From positions 2,790,001 through 2,854,000 of the forward strand of contig OZ245800.1 in NCBI GenBank assembly GCA_965228215.1: DNA of 64,000 bases, in the 5' to 3' direction. This document shows positions 16,153 to 25,648 of this stretch, piece by piece. How positions within the stretch are numbered: the first letter of the stretch is position 1; every line of letters starts with the position of its first letter. The DNA comes from Maricaulis sp965228215. Lineage in GTDB: Bacteria; Pseudomonadota; Alphaproteobacteria; Caulobacterales; Maricaulaceae. The position numbers were made by a program, and so were the translations under genes. The notes under the pieces are model-generated. The model made no database searches, was not told the DNA's origin, and was given only the letters and a program-made list of their open reading frames with translations.

Positions 16153-16782
16153 ATGCCTCGTCTTTGGGACATCTCGCAAACCCTGCGGCCCGGCCTGCCC
16201 GTCTGGCCGGGCGATACCGCGTTCGAGCGCGCCGACAACTGGACGATCGGCCCTGATTGCCCGGTCAAGGTCTCGCGCCTCACCCTGTCGACTCACAGCG
16301 GTGCCCATGCCGACGCCCCCGAGCATTACGACACCGATGGCCAGGACATCGCAGCGGTTGATCTCGATCCCTATCTGGGTCCATGCCGCCTGGTCACCTG
16401 CCGGGGTTCCGGCGCGCAGATCCGGCCGGACGAGATGGACTGGGACGAGATCGCCGGCGAGACCCGTGTCCTGATCCGCACCTATGACGCCTTTCCGGCC
16501 GATTGCTGGGATGATGATTTCCGGGCCATTCATCCTGATACCATCGAACGCCTGGCCGCCGGTGGCGTCCGGCTGATCGGTATCGACAGCGCGTCGCTCG
16601 ATCCCCAGGCCTCCAAGACCATGGACGCGCATCATGCCGTGAAACGCCATGACATGCGCATCCTGGAGGGGCTTGTCTTCGATGGCGTACCGGACGGCCG
16701 CTACGAATTGATCGCCCTGCCCCTGAAAATTTCCGATGCCGACGCCTCACCGGTGCGCGCTGTCCTGCGGGAACTGACATGA
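16153..16782 (+). CDS. kynB: Kynurenine formamidase (arylformamidase)
   Basis: This 209-residue metal-dependent cyclase/hydrolase removes formate from N-formylkynurenine to give kynurenine. The family metal site is clear: STHSGAHADAPEHY near residue 50, and a second histidine cluster in DAHHAVKRHDM near residue 160. It sits between kynA and kynU, and its final bases overlap the kynU start (ATGA), so the three kyn enzymes are probably made in fixed ratio. The start at ATG 16153 lies 5 bases after kynA. Confidence 0.95.
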   Translation: MPRLWDISQTLRPGLPVWPGDTAFERADNWTIGPDCPVKVSRLTLSTHSGAHADAPEHYDTDGQDIAAVDLDPYLGPCRLVTCRGSGAQIRPDEMDWDEIAGETRVLIRTYDAFPADCWDDDFRAIHPDTIERLAAGGVRLIGIDSASLDPQASKTMDAHHAVKRHDMRILEGLVFDGVPDGRYELIALPLKISDADASPVRAVLRELT

Positions 16783-18008
16783 CGACACGTGACGACATTC
16801 TCGATCTCGATGCCCGGGATCCACTCGCCGGTTTCCGGGCGCGCTTCGATCTGCCGGAAGGCCGGATCTATCTGGACGGCAATTCGCTGGGCGCCCTGCC
16901 GTCCCAAACGCCGGCCCGCCTGGAAGACGTCATCAAGCGTGAATGGGGCACCGACCTCATCACCTCCTGGAACAGCAATGACTGGATCAATGCGCCCGGT
17001 CGTCTTGGAGACAAGATCGCACAACTGGTCGGGGCCGAAGCGGGCGAAATCATCGCCGCCGACTCGACTTCCATCAACGTCTTCAAGGCATTGAGTGCGT
17101 GTCTTCAACTCAATTCCGAGCGCTCGGTTATTCTATCCGAGACCGGGAATTTCCCGACCGACGCCTACATGATGCAGGGTATCGAGGCGCTGACCGCCGG
17201 ACGGGTGTGCCAGAAACTCGTCGACACGGCCGCGATCGAAGCCAGTCTCGATGAGGATGTGGCAGCGCTCCTGCTGACCCATACCCACTACAAGACCGGT
17301 CGTCTGCACGACATGGCCGCCATCACCGCGGCCGCCCATGCGAAGGGCGTTCCGGTGATCTGGGATCTCAGCCACAGCGCCGGTGCCCTACCGGTGGACC
17401 TGAATGGCTGCAAGGCCGATTTCGCGGTCGGGTGCGGCTATAAATATCTCAATGGCGGTCCTGGCGCGCCGGCCTTCATCTTCGCAGCGAAGCGCCACCA
17501 GAACGTCTTCCCGGCCCTGTCGGGCTGGCTGGGCCATGCTGCGCCATTCGCCTTCGATGATCACTACGAACCGGCCCCAGGCATCGATCGTTTCCAGTGC
17601 GGCACGCCGGGCATTCTGGCCATGGCAGCACTGGAATGCGGTCTCGACCTGATGCTCGAGGCCGATATGGCGCAGATCCGCGCGAAATCACAGGCGCTCG
17701 GCGATCTCTTCATTGAACTGGTCGAGAACCGCCTGCCCGGCCTTTTCACGCTTGCCAGCCCGCGCAATGCCGATGAACGCGGCAGCCAGGTCTCGATCCG
17801 GCATCCCGACGGCTATGCCATCATGCAGGCGCTGATCTCTCGCGGTGTAGTAGGAGATTTCCGGGCGCCCGACAATCTCCGCTTCGGCTTCACCCCGCTC
17901 TACACGCGCTACCAGGATGTCTGGGACGCGATCGAGCATCTCGCCGCGGTCATGCAGGCCGATGAATGGCGGGATGATCGTTTTGCCGCCCGCGCCGCCG
18001 TGACCTGA
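16779..18008 (+). CDS. kynU: Kynureninase
   Basis: This 409-residue fold-type I PLP enzyme hydrolyses kynurenine to anthranilate and L-alanine. The N-terminal IYLDGNSLGALP segment, the PLP-phosphate-binding WDLSHSAGALPVDL, and the Schiff-base lysine in CGYKYLNGGPGAPAF near residue 225 are all characteristic. Its product anthranilate is the substrate of the CoA ligase encoded at the far end of the operon. The start overlaps kynB by 4 bp and the next gene begins 10 bp downstream. Confidence 0.97.
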   Translation: MTTRDDILDLDARDPLAGFRARFDLPEGRIYLDGNSLGALPSQTPARLEDVIKREWGTDLITSWNSNDWINAPGRLGDKIAQLVGAEAGEIIAADSTSINVFKALSACLQLNSERSVILSETGNFPTDAYMMQGIEALTAGRVCQKLVDTAAIEASLDEDVAALLLTHTHYKTGRLHDMAAITAAAHAKGVPVIWDLSHSAGALPVDLNGCKADFAVGCGYKYLNGGPGAPAFIFAAKRHQNVFPALSGWLGHAAPFAFDDHYEPAPGIDRFQCGTPGILAMAALECGLDLMLEADMAQIRAKSQALGDLFIELVENRLPGLFTLASPRNADERGSQVSIRHPDGYAIMQALISRGVVGDFRAPDNLRFGFTPLYTRYQDVWDAIEHLAAVMQADEWRDDRFAARAAVT

Positions 18009-18018
18009 GGATAACGCC

Positions 18019-20115
18019 ATGTCTCCCGTCTCCAGCACGATCCGCGACGAACGCCTGATCATCACCATCGATCATCCGCCGGTGAATGCGCTGTCGCATT
18101 CGGTGCGGGCCGGGATTGTCGACGCCCTGGATGCGGCGGGTGATGACGGTGTCGACAGCGTCATCATCCATTGCGCTGGCCGGACATTCTTCTCCGGTGC
18201 GGATATCTCCGAGTTCGGCAAGCCTCCGCAGTCGCCGGGCCTGGCAGATGTCATCCGCGCGATCGAGGATTGTCCGAAACCGGTGATCGCCGCCATTCAC
18301 GGCCAGGCTCTGGGTGGTGGACTGGAACTGGCCCTCGCCTGCGATTATCGGGTCATGGATGCCCGCGCGAAGGCCGGCCTGCCCGAGGTCAATCTGGGCC
18401 TCATTCCCGGCGCCGGTGGAACCCAGCGTCTTCCACGACTGATTGGCCTGGACAACGCGTTGAGCATTGCTGTCACGGGCAAGCCCATCGATGCCGAAAC
18501 AGCACGCGACCATGGACTGGCCGATCTCGTCAGCCGGGGCGATCTTCTGGAAGAGGCGATTGGGCTTTCCCATCATGGCGATCGCCAGAAGCGTCGGCTT
18601 TGCGACATGGCCGCTCCGGATTGCGACCAAGCGACCCTCGAAAAATGGCGTGCCCATGCTGGAAAGCGCATGCGAGGCCAGGACGCACCCCTCGCCGTCA
18701 TTGCGGCGGCGGAGACAGGTTGCTCCACCAGTTTCGAGGATGGGCTCAAGGCTGAACGCGAGCATTTCACTCGTCTGATGTCCGGATCGCAGAGCCGTGC
18801 CATGCGTCAGCTCTTCTTCGCCGAACGCCAGGCCGGAAAACTGGTGGACCCGATCGAAGCGGATCCGGTCGACCTGCAATCCATCGGCGTAGTAGGTGCA
18901 GGTACGATGGGCGTCGGCATTGCCGCAGCCATGCTTGCCGCCGGTTTCCGGGTCGTCCTGTTCGACGCCAAGCCCGACCTCCTTACGATCGGGCATGACC
19001 GCGTCCAGGCGATCATCGACGGCGATCACACGAAGGGCCGCATCGACGCGGCAACGCACAAGCACCGCTCCTCCAGCCTGTCACGAGCCAAAGACTGGGA
19101 CGGTTTCCGCGATTGTGACCTGGTAATCGAGGCCGTGTTCGAGGACATGGCCGTCAAGCAATCGGTCTTCGCCTCGCTGGATGCCGCCGTGCGGCCAAAC
19201 ACTCTGATCGCATCGAACACCTCCTATCTCGACATCGATGTGCTGGCAGAAGGCGTGAGCCATCCCGGCCGCGTATTGGGCCTGCATTTCTTCAGCCCCG
19301 CCCACATCATGAAACTGCTGGAAATCGTCCGCGGTCGACAGACCAGCGATACTGCGCTGGCCAGCGCACTTATGCTGGCAAAACGGGCCCGCAAGGTCGG
19401 TGTGGTGTCGGGCGTATGCCATGGCTTCATCGGCAATCGCATGCTGTCCGGGTATGGCCGCGAGGCCGGCTTGCTCCTGCTGGAAGGAGCCTCGCCGGCG
19501 CAGATCGACGCTGCGCTTTTCGCCTTCGGTATGCCGATGGGCCCGTTCGCGATGGGCGATATGGCCGGCCTTGATATCGGCTATGCCAACCGCAAGAAGC
19601 TGGATCCGGGCCTGTTCGAGGCCCGCGCCTTCCAGGTGCACGACGGATTGGTCGAGATGGGTCGCAAGGGGCAGAAAACCGGCAGCGGATTCTACCGTTA
19701 CGAGGGCGCGTCACGTACGCCCCTGGCGGACCCGGCCAGCGATGAGGTGATCGAGGCCGTGCGTCGCCGTGAAGGCATCACGCCGCGCGAGATCACCGAT
19801 GAGGAAATCATCGAGCGCTGCATGTTCGCCCTGGTGAATGAGGGCGCCCACCTTCTCGGTGAGGGCATTGCCCAGCGCGGCAGCGATGTCGATGTCGTCT
19901 ATGCCAATGGCTATGGCTTCCCGCGCTGGCGCGGCGGCCCCTTCACCTATGCCGACGAGGTCGGGCTGGATCATGTGGTCGCCCGTATCGGCGAGTTCGC
20001 GGACCAGCATGGCAGTCGCTGGTGGCAACCCTCACCGCTCCTGGTCGAACTGGCCGGCCGCGGCGCCTCCCTGTCGCAATTCATCCCGTCCCGGACAACG
20101 GAGCCTGCCCAATGA
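18019..20115 (+). CDS. Bifunctional enoyl-CoA hydratase/3-hydroxyacyl-CoA dehydrogenase (FadJ-like)
   Basis: This 698-residue fusion has an N-terminal crotonase domain (residues 1-185) with the oxyanion-hole segment FSGADISEF and both catalytic glutamates (GGGLELALACD, then GLPEVNLGLIPGAGGTQ). After a linker comes a Rossmann dehydrogenase domain from about residue 290 (VGAGTMGVGIAAAM) with the catalytic histidine in GLHFFSPAHIMKLLE, then two C-terminal helical domains. It hydrates enoyl-CoAs and oxidises the resulting 3-hydroxyacyl-CoAs. In this operon it would act on the ring-opened CoA ester from anthranilate. It overlaps the next gene by 4 bp. Confidence 0.92.
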   Translation: MSPVSSTIRDERLIITIDHPPVNALSHSVRAGIVDALDAAGDDGVDSVIIHCAGRTFFSGADISEFGKPPQSPGLADVIRAIEDCPKPVIAAIHGQALGGGLELALACDYRVMDARAKAGLPEVNLGLIPGAGGTQRLPRLIGLDNALSIAVTGKPIDAETARDHGLADLVSRGDLLEEAIGLSHHGDRQKRRLCDMAAPDCDQATLEKWRAHAGKRMRGQDAPLAVIAAAETGCSTSFEDGLKAEREHFTRLMSGSQSRAMRQLFFAERQAGKLVDPIEADPVDLQSIGVVGAGTMGVGIAAAMLAAGFRVVLFDAKPDLLTIGHDRVQAIIDGDHTKGRIDAATHKHRSSSLSRAKDWDGFRDCDLVIEAVFEDMAVKQSVFASLDAAVRPNTLIASNTSYLDIDVLAEGVSHPGRVLGLHFFSPAHIMKLLEIVRGRQTSDTALASALMLAKRARKVGVVSGVCHGFIGNRMLSGYGREAGLLLLEGASPAQIDAALFAFGMPMGPFAMGDMAGLDIGYANRKKLDPGLFEARAFQVHDGLVEMGRKGQKTGSGFYRYEGASRTPLADPASDEVIEAVRRREGITPREITDEEIIERCMFALVNEGAHLLGEGIAQRGSDVDVVYANGYGFPRWRGGPFTYADEVGLDHVVARIGEFADQHGSRWWQPSPLLVELAGRGASLSQFIPSRTTEPAQ

Positions 20116-22418
20116 GCAAGCATCTGAAAATCGCCTGCCTCGGCGGAGGTCCAGCCGGACTCTATTTCGCCATCTCGATGAAATTGCGCGATCCGGATTG
20201 CCAGATCGATGTCTTCGAGCGCAACCGGCCGGGGGACACATTCGGCTGGGGCGTGGTCTTCTCCGACCAGACGATGGAAAACCTCCAGGCGAACGACCCG
20301 GAGAGCGCCCGCGCGATCGGCGACAGCCTCGCCCATTGGGACGATATCGATGTCGTCTATCGCGGCGTGACCGAAACCTCGACCGGGCATGGTTTCTGCG
20401 GCATCGGCCGTAAACACCTGCTCAATCTCCTGCAGGACCGAGCGCGTGAGCTGGATGTCGGCCTGCATTTCGAGACCGAGATCGAGCCGGACCTGGAACG
20501 CTTTGCCGATTACGACATGATCGTCGCTTCGGACGGTCTCAATTCGAAGATCCGCTCGCAATTCGCCGACACCTTCAAGCCGGACATCGAGATCCGGAAG
20601 AATAAATTCGTTTGGCTGGGCACGAACAAGGTGTTCGAAGCCTTCACTTTCATTTTCGTGGAAACCGAACACGGCTGGGTCTGGGCGCATGCCTATCGGT
20701 TCGATGACGATACCTCGACCTTCATCGTCGAGTGCGATCCGGAGACCTGGGACGGGCTCGGTTTCGGAGGAATGGACCAGGACGAGACCTGCCGGGCCTG
20801 CGAGGCGCTATTCGCGGAATGTTTGGACGGCAATGCGCTCATGTCCAACGCCCGGCACCTGCGTGGTTCTGCCTGGCTGAACTTCCCGCGCGTGCTCTGC
20901 GAGACCTGGGTGCACGAGAATGTCATCCTGCTGGGCGATGCCGCGCACACGGCGCATTTCTCGATCGGATCGGGCACGAAGCTCGCCTTCGAGGATGCAA
21001 TCATGCTGGCGGATGTCCTGACCAGCAGCGACAAACCCATCGCCGAGGGGCTCGAGGACTACCAGGAAGAGCGCAAGGTGGAAGTGCTCAAACTCCAGAG
21101 CGCTGCCCGCAATTCCACGGAATGGTTCGAACATCTCGACCGGTATCTCGGATTCGAGCCCAAACAGTTTGCCTATTCACTCCTGACCCGCTCCCAGCGG
21201 ATCAGCCACGAGAATCTACGCCTGCGCGACAAGCCCTGGCTGGAGGGCGTCGAGGCCTGGTTCACCGATACCGCCACAAAAGGCTCGGCCAGCGATGCCC
21301 GACCGCCCATGTTCGCTCCTTTCGAACTGCGTGACATGCGACTGGAGAACCGGGTCGTGGTCTCTCCGATGTGCATGTATTCCGCCGAGGACGGTCTGCC
21401 TGGCCCCTTCCACAAGGTACATTACGGCGCTCGTGCCATGGGCGGCGCGGGCCTGATCTATTCGGAAATGACCGATGTCAGCCGGGATGGCCGCATCACG
21501 CCGGGCTGTGCCGGGCTCTACACGGATGAACATGTCGCCGCCTGGCGCGAGATCACGGATTTTGCCCATGCCAGCGGGCCCGCGAAAATGGCGATCCAGC
21601 TGTCACATGCCGGCCGCAAGGGATCCACGCGGATCGGCTGGGAGGGCTATGACATGCCCCTCAAAGAGGGCAATTGGCCCCTGCTCGCACCGTCAGCCAT
21701 CGCCTGGGACAGCCAGAACCAGGTGCCCCAGGCCATGACGCGGGCGGACATGGACGCGATGAAGGCGGATTTCGTGGCCGCGACCAAGCGCGCGCTCGAG
21801 GCCGGTTTCGACATGGTCGAGCTGCACTGCGCCCATGGCTATCTCCTGTCGAGCTTCCTGACGCCGGTCTCCAACCAACGCGATGATGAATACGGCGGCT
21901 CGCTGAACAATCGAATCCGGTTCCCGCTGGAAGTTCTTGAAGCCATGAGGAATGTCTGGCCCAGCGACAAGCCGCTGGCTGTTCGCCTTTCGGCGACGGA
22001 CTGGATGGGCGAGGCAGGAATCACCGGTGATGACAGCGTGCGGATTGCCGACGCCTTCCGCGAAGCCGGTGCCGATTTGATCGATGTTTCCGCTGGTCAG
22101 ACAACGCCAATGGCCCGCCCGGTCTATGGCCGCATGTTCCAGACGCCCTTTTCCGACCAGATCCGCAATACGCTCGGCTGCGCGACCATGGCCGTGGGCA
22201 ATATCTATGAGACGGATCATGTGAACTCGATCCTGGCCGCGGGGCGTGCCGATCTTGTGGCCCTCGCCCGGCCGCATCTTCTCGATCCCAACTGGACGCT
22301 CCGTGCCGCGGCCGAGCTTGGCTATCGCGGCGTGAGCGTGCCCCCGCAATACGAAGCGGGCTTTGAACAATTGACGCGCAATCTTCAACGCGCACAGCAG
22401 ATGGAGCAGCAGGCATGA
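20112..22418 (+). CDS. 2-aminobenzoyl-CoA monooxygenase/reductase-type fusion (salicylyl-CoA 5-hydroxylase/oxidoreductase family)
   Basis: This 768-residue two-domain flavoenzyme has an N-terminal half (about 1-390) that is a single-component FAD monooxygenase: the dinucleotide motif is CLGGGPAGLYFAI and the second FAD motif LLGDAAHTAHFSIGSGTKLAFED. From about residue 397 it is an Old Yellow Enzyme-type FMN oxidoreductase (MFAPFELRDMRLENRVVVSPMCMY; AHGYLLSSFLTP; DEYGGS). In Azoarcus evansii the enzyme of this build hydroxylates and then reduces 2-aminobenzoyl-CoA to a non-aromatic 2-amino-5-oxocyclohex-1-enecarboxyl-CoA. The same fusion also occurs as salicylyl-CoA 5-hydroxylase, but kynABU and the ligase favour the anthranilate role. 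Confidence 0.9.
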   Translation: MSKHLKIACLGGGPAGLYFAISMKLRDPDCQIDVFERNRPGDTFGWGVVFSDQTMENLQANDPESARAIGDSLAHWDDIDVVYRGVTETSTGHGFCGIGRKHLLNLLQDRARELDVGLHFETEIEPDLERFADYDMIVASDGLNSKIRSQFADTFKPDIEIRKNKFVWLGTNKVFEAFTFIFVETEHGWVWAHAYRFDDDTSTFIVECDPETWDGLGFGGMDQDETCRACEALFAECLDGNALMSNARHLRGSAWLNFPRVLCETWVHENVILLGDAAHTAHFSIGSGTKLAFEDAIMLADVLTSSDKPIAEGLEDYQEERKVEVLKLQSAARNSTEWFEHLDRYLGFEPKQFAYSLLTRSQRISHENLRLRDKPWLEGVEAWFTDTATKGSASDARPPMFAPFELRDMRLENRVVVSPMCMYSAEDGLPGPFHKVHYGARAMGGAGLIYSEMTDVSRDGRITPGCAGLYTDEHVAAWREITDFAHASGPAKMAIQLSHAGRKGSTRIGWEGYDMPLKEGNWPLLAPSAIAWDSQNQVPQAMTRADMDAMKADFVAATKRALEAGFDMVELHCAHGYLLSSFLTPVSNQRDDEYGGSLNNRIRFPLEVLEAMRNVWPSDKPLAVRLSATDWMGEAGITGDDSVRIADAFREAGADLIDVSAGQTTPMARPVYGRMFQTPFSDQIRNTLGCATMAVGNIYETDHVNSILAAGRADLVALARPHLLDPNWTLRAAAELGYRGVSVPPQYEAGFEQLTRNLQRAQQMEQQA

Positions 22419-23173
22419 GCCTTCTCAGGGGACGGCGCGCCGTCATTACCGGTGGCGGTACGGGGATCGGACTGGCCTGTGCCAAACGCCTGGCCGAGGA
22501 CGGTGTGCAGACCATTCTCATGGGCCGCAATCTCCAGCGTCTGCAGGATGAGGCACAGCACATTGAAGGTGCGCGGGCCGTCCGTGTGGACGTGACCGAT
22601 GATGCCAGCGTGGAGACCGCATTCGGCGAGGCCCTGGCCTCGGGCCCGGTGGACATCCTGATCAACAATGCCGGCATTGCCGCCGCGGGTGCCTTCCACA
22701 AGACATCGATGGATGAATGGCGCCGCGTACAGGCCGTGAATGTCGAGGGCCTCGTGCGCTGCACCCAGGCCGTCATCGGCGACATGGCACGCTCGGATTA
22801 TGGCCGCATCGTCAATATCGCCTCGATCGCGGGCCTGCGCGGCGGTGCCTATATCGCACCCTATGTTGCGTCGAAACACGCGGTCGTGGGCCTGACCAAA
22901 TCCCTCTCGCTGGAATATGCCGCGACCCGCCTGACGGTGAACGCGATCTGCCCAGGCTATGTCGAGACGGCGATCGTCGACAATGCCATCGCCAATATCA
23001 TGGAAAAGACCGGCCGCTCCCGCGAGGAAGCCCTTGCCGAACTGACCAAGAACAATCCCCAGGGCCGGTTGATCCAGCCCGAGGAGGTCGCCGAGAGCGT
23101 TGCCTGGCTGTGTTCCCCGCACAGTGCCTCAGTCTCGGGCGAGGCCGTCATGGTGGCCGGAGGCGCCATTTGA
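22415..23173 (+). CDS. SDR-family NAD(P)-dependent oxidoreductase
   Basis: This 252-residue short-chain dehydrogenase has the cofactor motif ITGGGTGIGLACA, the NNAG motif (LINNAGIAAAG), the catalytic serine in NIASIAGLRGG, and the YxxxK pair in PYVASKHAVVGL. It resembles 3-hydroxyacyl-CoA or 3-hydroxybutyrate-type dehydrogenases. In the operon it could reduce or oxidise a ring keto group of the dearomatised CoA ester, which would explain why a second dehydrogenase is kept beside the FadJ-like fusion. It overlaps both neighbours (4 bp upstream, 1 bp downstream). Confidence 0.9.
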   Translation: MSLLRGRRAVITGGGTGIGLACAKRLAEDGVQTILMGRNLQRLQDEAQHIEGARAVRVDVTDDASVETAFGEALASGPVDILINNAGIAAAGAFHKTSMDEWRRVQAVNVEGLVRCTQAVIGDMARSDYGRIVNIASIAGLRGGAYIAPYVASKHAVVGLTKSLSLEYAATRLTVNAICPGYVETAIVDNAIANIMEKTGRSREEALAELTKNNPQGRLIQPEEVAESVAWLCSPHSASVSGEAVMVAGGAI

Positions 23174-23688
23174 TGGCGAATGCCGACGGACATACGGGCA
23201 GCACCCCGACCGGTGAGGATGACGGGCTGGATTCGAAATCCGCCCTGCGTCTCTGGTTGCGGCTCTACCGGTCCGTAGCGGAGATCGAGCGCGAAGTCCG
23301 TTCGCGCCTGCTGCGCCAGTACGGTGTCAGCCTGTCCCGGTTCGACGTCATGGCCGCCCTGCACCACGCCGACGAGGCTCTGACCATGGGGCAATTGTCG
23401 GACCGTCTTCTCGTGTCCAATGGCAATGTCACCGGGCTGATCTCCCGCCTCGTCGATGACGGTCTCGCCCTCCGCGAGGTCGGCGAGACCGATCGCCGGG
23501 TCCAGACCGTCTGCCTGACTGCCGAGGGCAAGGCCCAGTTCGAGCGCTTCGCCGAGGCACACGAGACCTGGCTGGCGGAGATCCTCGGAGACATGCCGCC
23601 GGAAACGGCCGACCTGCTGAGCACCCATCTCGACGACATGATGAAACATGTCCGTCTCAATCCCGCCGGAGAGCGCAATGACGCCTGA
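23173..23688 (+). CDS. MarR-family transcriptional regulator within the operon
   Basis: This 171-residue regulator has a MarR winged helix: the recognition region is TMGQLSDRLLVSNGNVTGLISRLVDDGL (residues 68-95) and the wing has the classic DRRVQTVCLTAEGKAQF. A loosely conserved N-terminal tail of about 25 residues precedes it. MarR proteins governing aromatic degradation often bind the CoA ester of the substrate and release DNA; 2-aminobenzoyl-CoA would be a sensible ligand here, by analogy only. Its ATG overlaps the SDR stop by one base and its end overlaps the next crotonase gene, so the regulator is made with the enzymes it presumably controls through the palindrome before kynA. Confidence 0.9.
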   Translation: MANADGHTGSTPTGEDDGLDSKSALRLWLRLYRSVAEIEREVRSRLLRQYGVSLSRFDVMAALHHADEALTMGQLSDRLLVSNGNVTGLISRLVDDGLALREVGETDRRVQTVCLTAEGKAQFERFAEAHETWLAEILGDMPPETADLLSTHLDDMMKHVRLNPAGERNDA

Positions 23689-24487
23689 CACTTTCAAGCC
23701 AGACCATTTCCAGTGGGCCTTCGAGAACGGTGTCGGAACCGTCACCCTGAACCGGCCGGACCGGAAAAATCCGCTGACCTTCGAATCCTATGCCGAGCTG
23801 CGGAACATGTTTCGCGACCTGGTCTACGCCAAATCGGTCAAGGCGATCATCATCACCGGCGCCGGCGGGAATTTCTGTTCGGGCGGGGATGTGCACGAAA
23901 TCATCGGACCGCTGGTCGAGATGGACATGCCCGAATTGCTCGATTTCACGCGCATGACCGGCGATCTCGTGAAGGCGATGCGCGACTGCCCCCAGCCCGT
24001 CATTGCGGCCATCGACGGCATTTGCGTGGGCGCCGGCGCGATCATCGCCATGTCGTCGGATCTGCGCATAGCGACACCGGCCGCCAAGACAGCCTTCCTG
24101 TTCAACCGGGTTGGCCTTGCCGGCTGCGATATGGGCGCCTGCGCGATCCTGCCGCGCATTATCGGCCAGGGACGCGCTTCGGAACTTCTTTTCTTCGGCC
24201 GGTCCATGTCGGCCGAGGAAGGCGAGCGCTGGGGTTTCTTCAACCAACTCGTCGAGGCCGACGCGCTCATGGAAACCGCCCGCAGCTGGGCCGACCGCAT
24301 CGCCGCCGGGCCGAATTTCGCCAACGCCATGACGAAGAACCAGCTCAATTCCGAGTGGGACATGCCGTTGCACACCGCGATCGAGGCCGAGGCCCAGGCC
24401 CAGGCGATCTGCATGCAGACACGCGATTTCGAGCGCGCCTACCGGGCCTTCGTGGCCAAGGAAAAACCCGTCTTCGAGGGGAATTGA
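23678..24487 (+). CDS. Crotonase-superfamily enzyme, possible ring-cleaving hydrolase
   Basis: This 269-residue crotonase-fold protein keeps the oxyanion hole (GAGGNFCSGGDVHEI), but the two positions usually held by catalytic glutamates look replaced: the stretch that normally reads PEVxLGxxPGAGGT is here FNRVGLAGCDMGACAILPR. That suggests a reaction other than simple hydration. Crotonase relatives such as BadI cleave 2-ketocyclohexanecarboxyl-CoA rings, a step this pathway needs after deamination, so ring opening is a reasonable guess. The start at ATG 23678 has GGAG seven bases upstream and lies inside the end of marR; the next gene starts immediately after its stop. Confidence 0.85.
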   Translation: MTPDTFKPDHFQWAFENGVGTVTLNRPDRKNPLTFESYAELRNMFRDLVYAKSVKAIIITGAGGNFCSGGDVHEIIGPLVEMDMPELLDFTRMTGDLVKAMRDCPQPVIAAIDGICVGAGAIIAMSSDLRIATPAAKTAFLFNRVGLAGCDMGACAILPRIIGQGRASELLFFGRSMSAEEGERWGFFNQLVEADALMETARSWADRIAAGPNFANAMTKNQLNSEWDMPLHTAIEAEAQAQAICMQTRDFERAYRAFVAKEKPVFEGN

Positions 24488-25648
24488 ATGGTGGATCGCA
24501 CATTTCTCTCCTGGCCGTTTTTCGAGCCTGAACACCGCAAACTGGCCGAAGATCTGGGCGCTTGGGCCGAGGCACGTTTCGGCCAGGACGGATTCCACGA
24601 CCACGTGGATGTCGATGCGGATTGCCGCAATATCCTGACCGCACTCGGCGAGGCCGGCTGGACACGCAACAGCGTGCCCGTCGATGCACCGCTGGATGTG
24701 CGCACGCTCTGCCTGACCCGTGAAACGCTGGCCTACCGGTCCGGCCTGGCGGATTTCGTCTTTGCCATGCAGGGCCTGGGATCCGGCGCCATCTCGCTGC
24801 ACGGAGACGACGCCCAGCGCGCCGCCTACCTGCCGGACGTCGCGGCAGGCCGCAAATGCGCGGCCTTCGCGCTCACCGAACCTGAAGCCGGCTCGGATGT
24901 CGCGGCCATAGCGACTACCGCTGTGCCGGATGGCGATCACTACGTCATCAATGGCGAGAAAACCTATATTTCCAATGGCGGGATCGCCGATTTCTACGTG
25001 GTCTTCGCCCGCACCGGCGAAGCCGACGGTGCCCGGGGGCTCAGTGCGATCATCGTCGATGCTGACACGCCGGGCCTGGAGATCGCCGAACGCATCGACA
25101 CGATTGCGCCCCACCCGCTTGCCCGTCTGGTCTTCAAGGATTGCCGGGTACCGGTCAGCCAGCGCGTAGGAGACGCCGGCAGCGGATTCAAGATCGCCAT
25201 GGCGACCCTCGACGTGTTCCGCTCGACAGTCGGTGCCGCCGCACTGGGCTTTGCCCGCCGCGCTCTCGATGAAGCGACGCAGCGAGCCACGAACCGACAG
25301 CTCTTCGGCGGTCCGCTCTCGGATCTCCAGGGCGTCCAGACCCAATTGGCCGAAATGGCGCTGGATATCGATGCCGCGGCGCTGCTGATCTACCGCGCCG
25401 CCTGGACCAAGGACAGCGGCGCGGCGCGCATCACCCGCGAAGCCGCCATGGCCAAGCTTTACGCCACCGAAGCCGCCCAGAAAGCCATCGACACGGCCGT
25501 CCAGATCTTCGGCGGTCTCGGTGTGACGAAGGGCTCCGTGCCGGAAGCGCTTTACCGGGAAATCCGGGCACTGCGCATCTATGAGGGTGCATCCGAGGTC
25601 CAGAAACTGGTCATCGCGCGCCAGCACTTGTCGGAGGCCAGCCGATGA
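24488..25648 (+). CDS. Acyl-CoA dehydrogenase
   Basis: This 386-residue FAD-dependent acyl-CoA dehydrogenase shows the signatures AFALTEPEAGSDVAAI near residue 125 and QIFGGLGVTKGSVPEALYREIRALRIYEGASEVQKL near the C-terminus, where the glutamate in YEGASE is the usual catalytic base. It would introduce the alpha-beta double bond into the CoA ester produced from the opened ring. The electron acceptor is presumably ETF, which is not encoded in the window. It follows the crotonase gene with no gap and overlaps the thioesterase gene by 4 bp. Confidence 0.93.
   Translation: MVDRTFLSWPFFEPEHRKLAEDLGAWAEARFGQDGFHDHVDVDADCRNILTALGEAGWTRNSVPVDAPLDVRTLCLTRETLAYRSGLADFVFAMQGLGSGAISLHGDDAQRAAYLPDVAAGRKCAAFALTEPEAGSDVAAIATTAVPDGDHYVINGEKTYISNGGIADFYVVFARTGEADGARGLSAIIVDADTPGLEIAERIDTIAPHPLARLVFKDCRVPVSQRVGDAGSGFKIAMATLDVFRSTVGAAALGFARRALDEATQRATNRQLFGGPLSDLQGVQTQLAEMALDIDAAALLIYRAAWTKDSGAARITREAAMAKLYATEAAQKAIDTAVQIFGGLGVTKGSVPEALYREIRALRIYEGASEVQKLVIARQHLSEASR

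Noticed and set aside
23657..25627. A 656-codon open frame on the minus strand across the crotonase and acyl-CoA dehydrogenase genes
   Set aside because: It is antisense to two clear enzymes with overlapping starts and stops; the translation is low-complexity and resembles no family.
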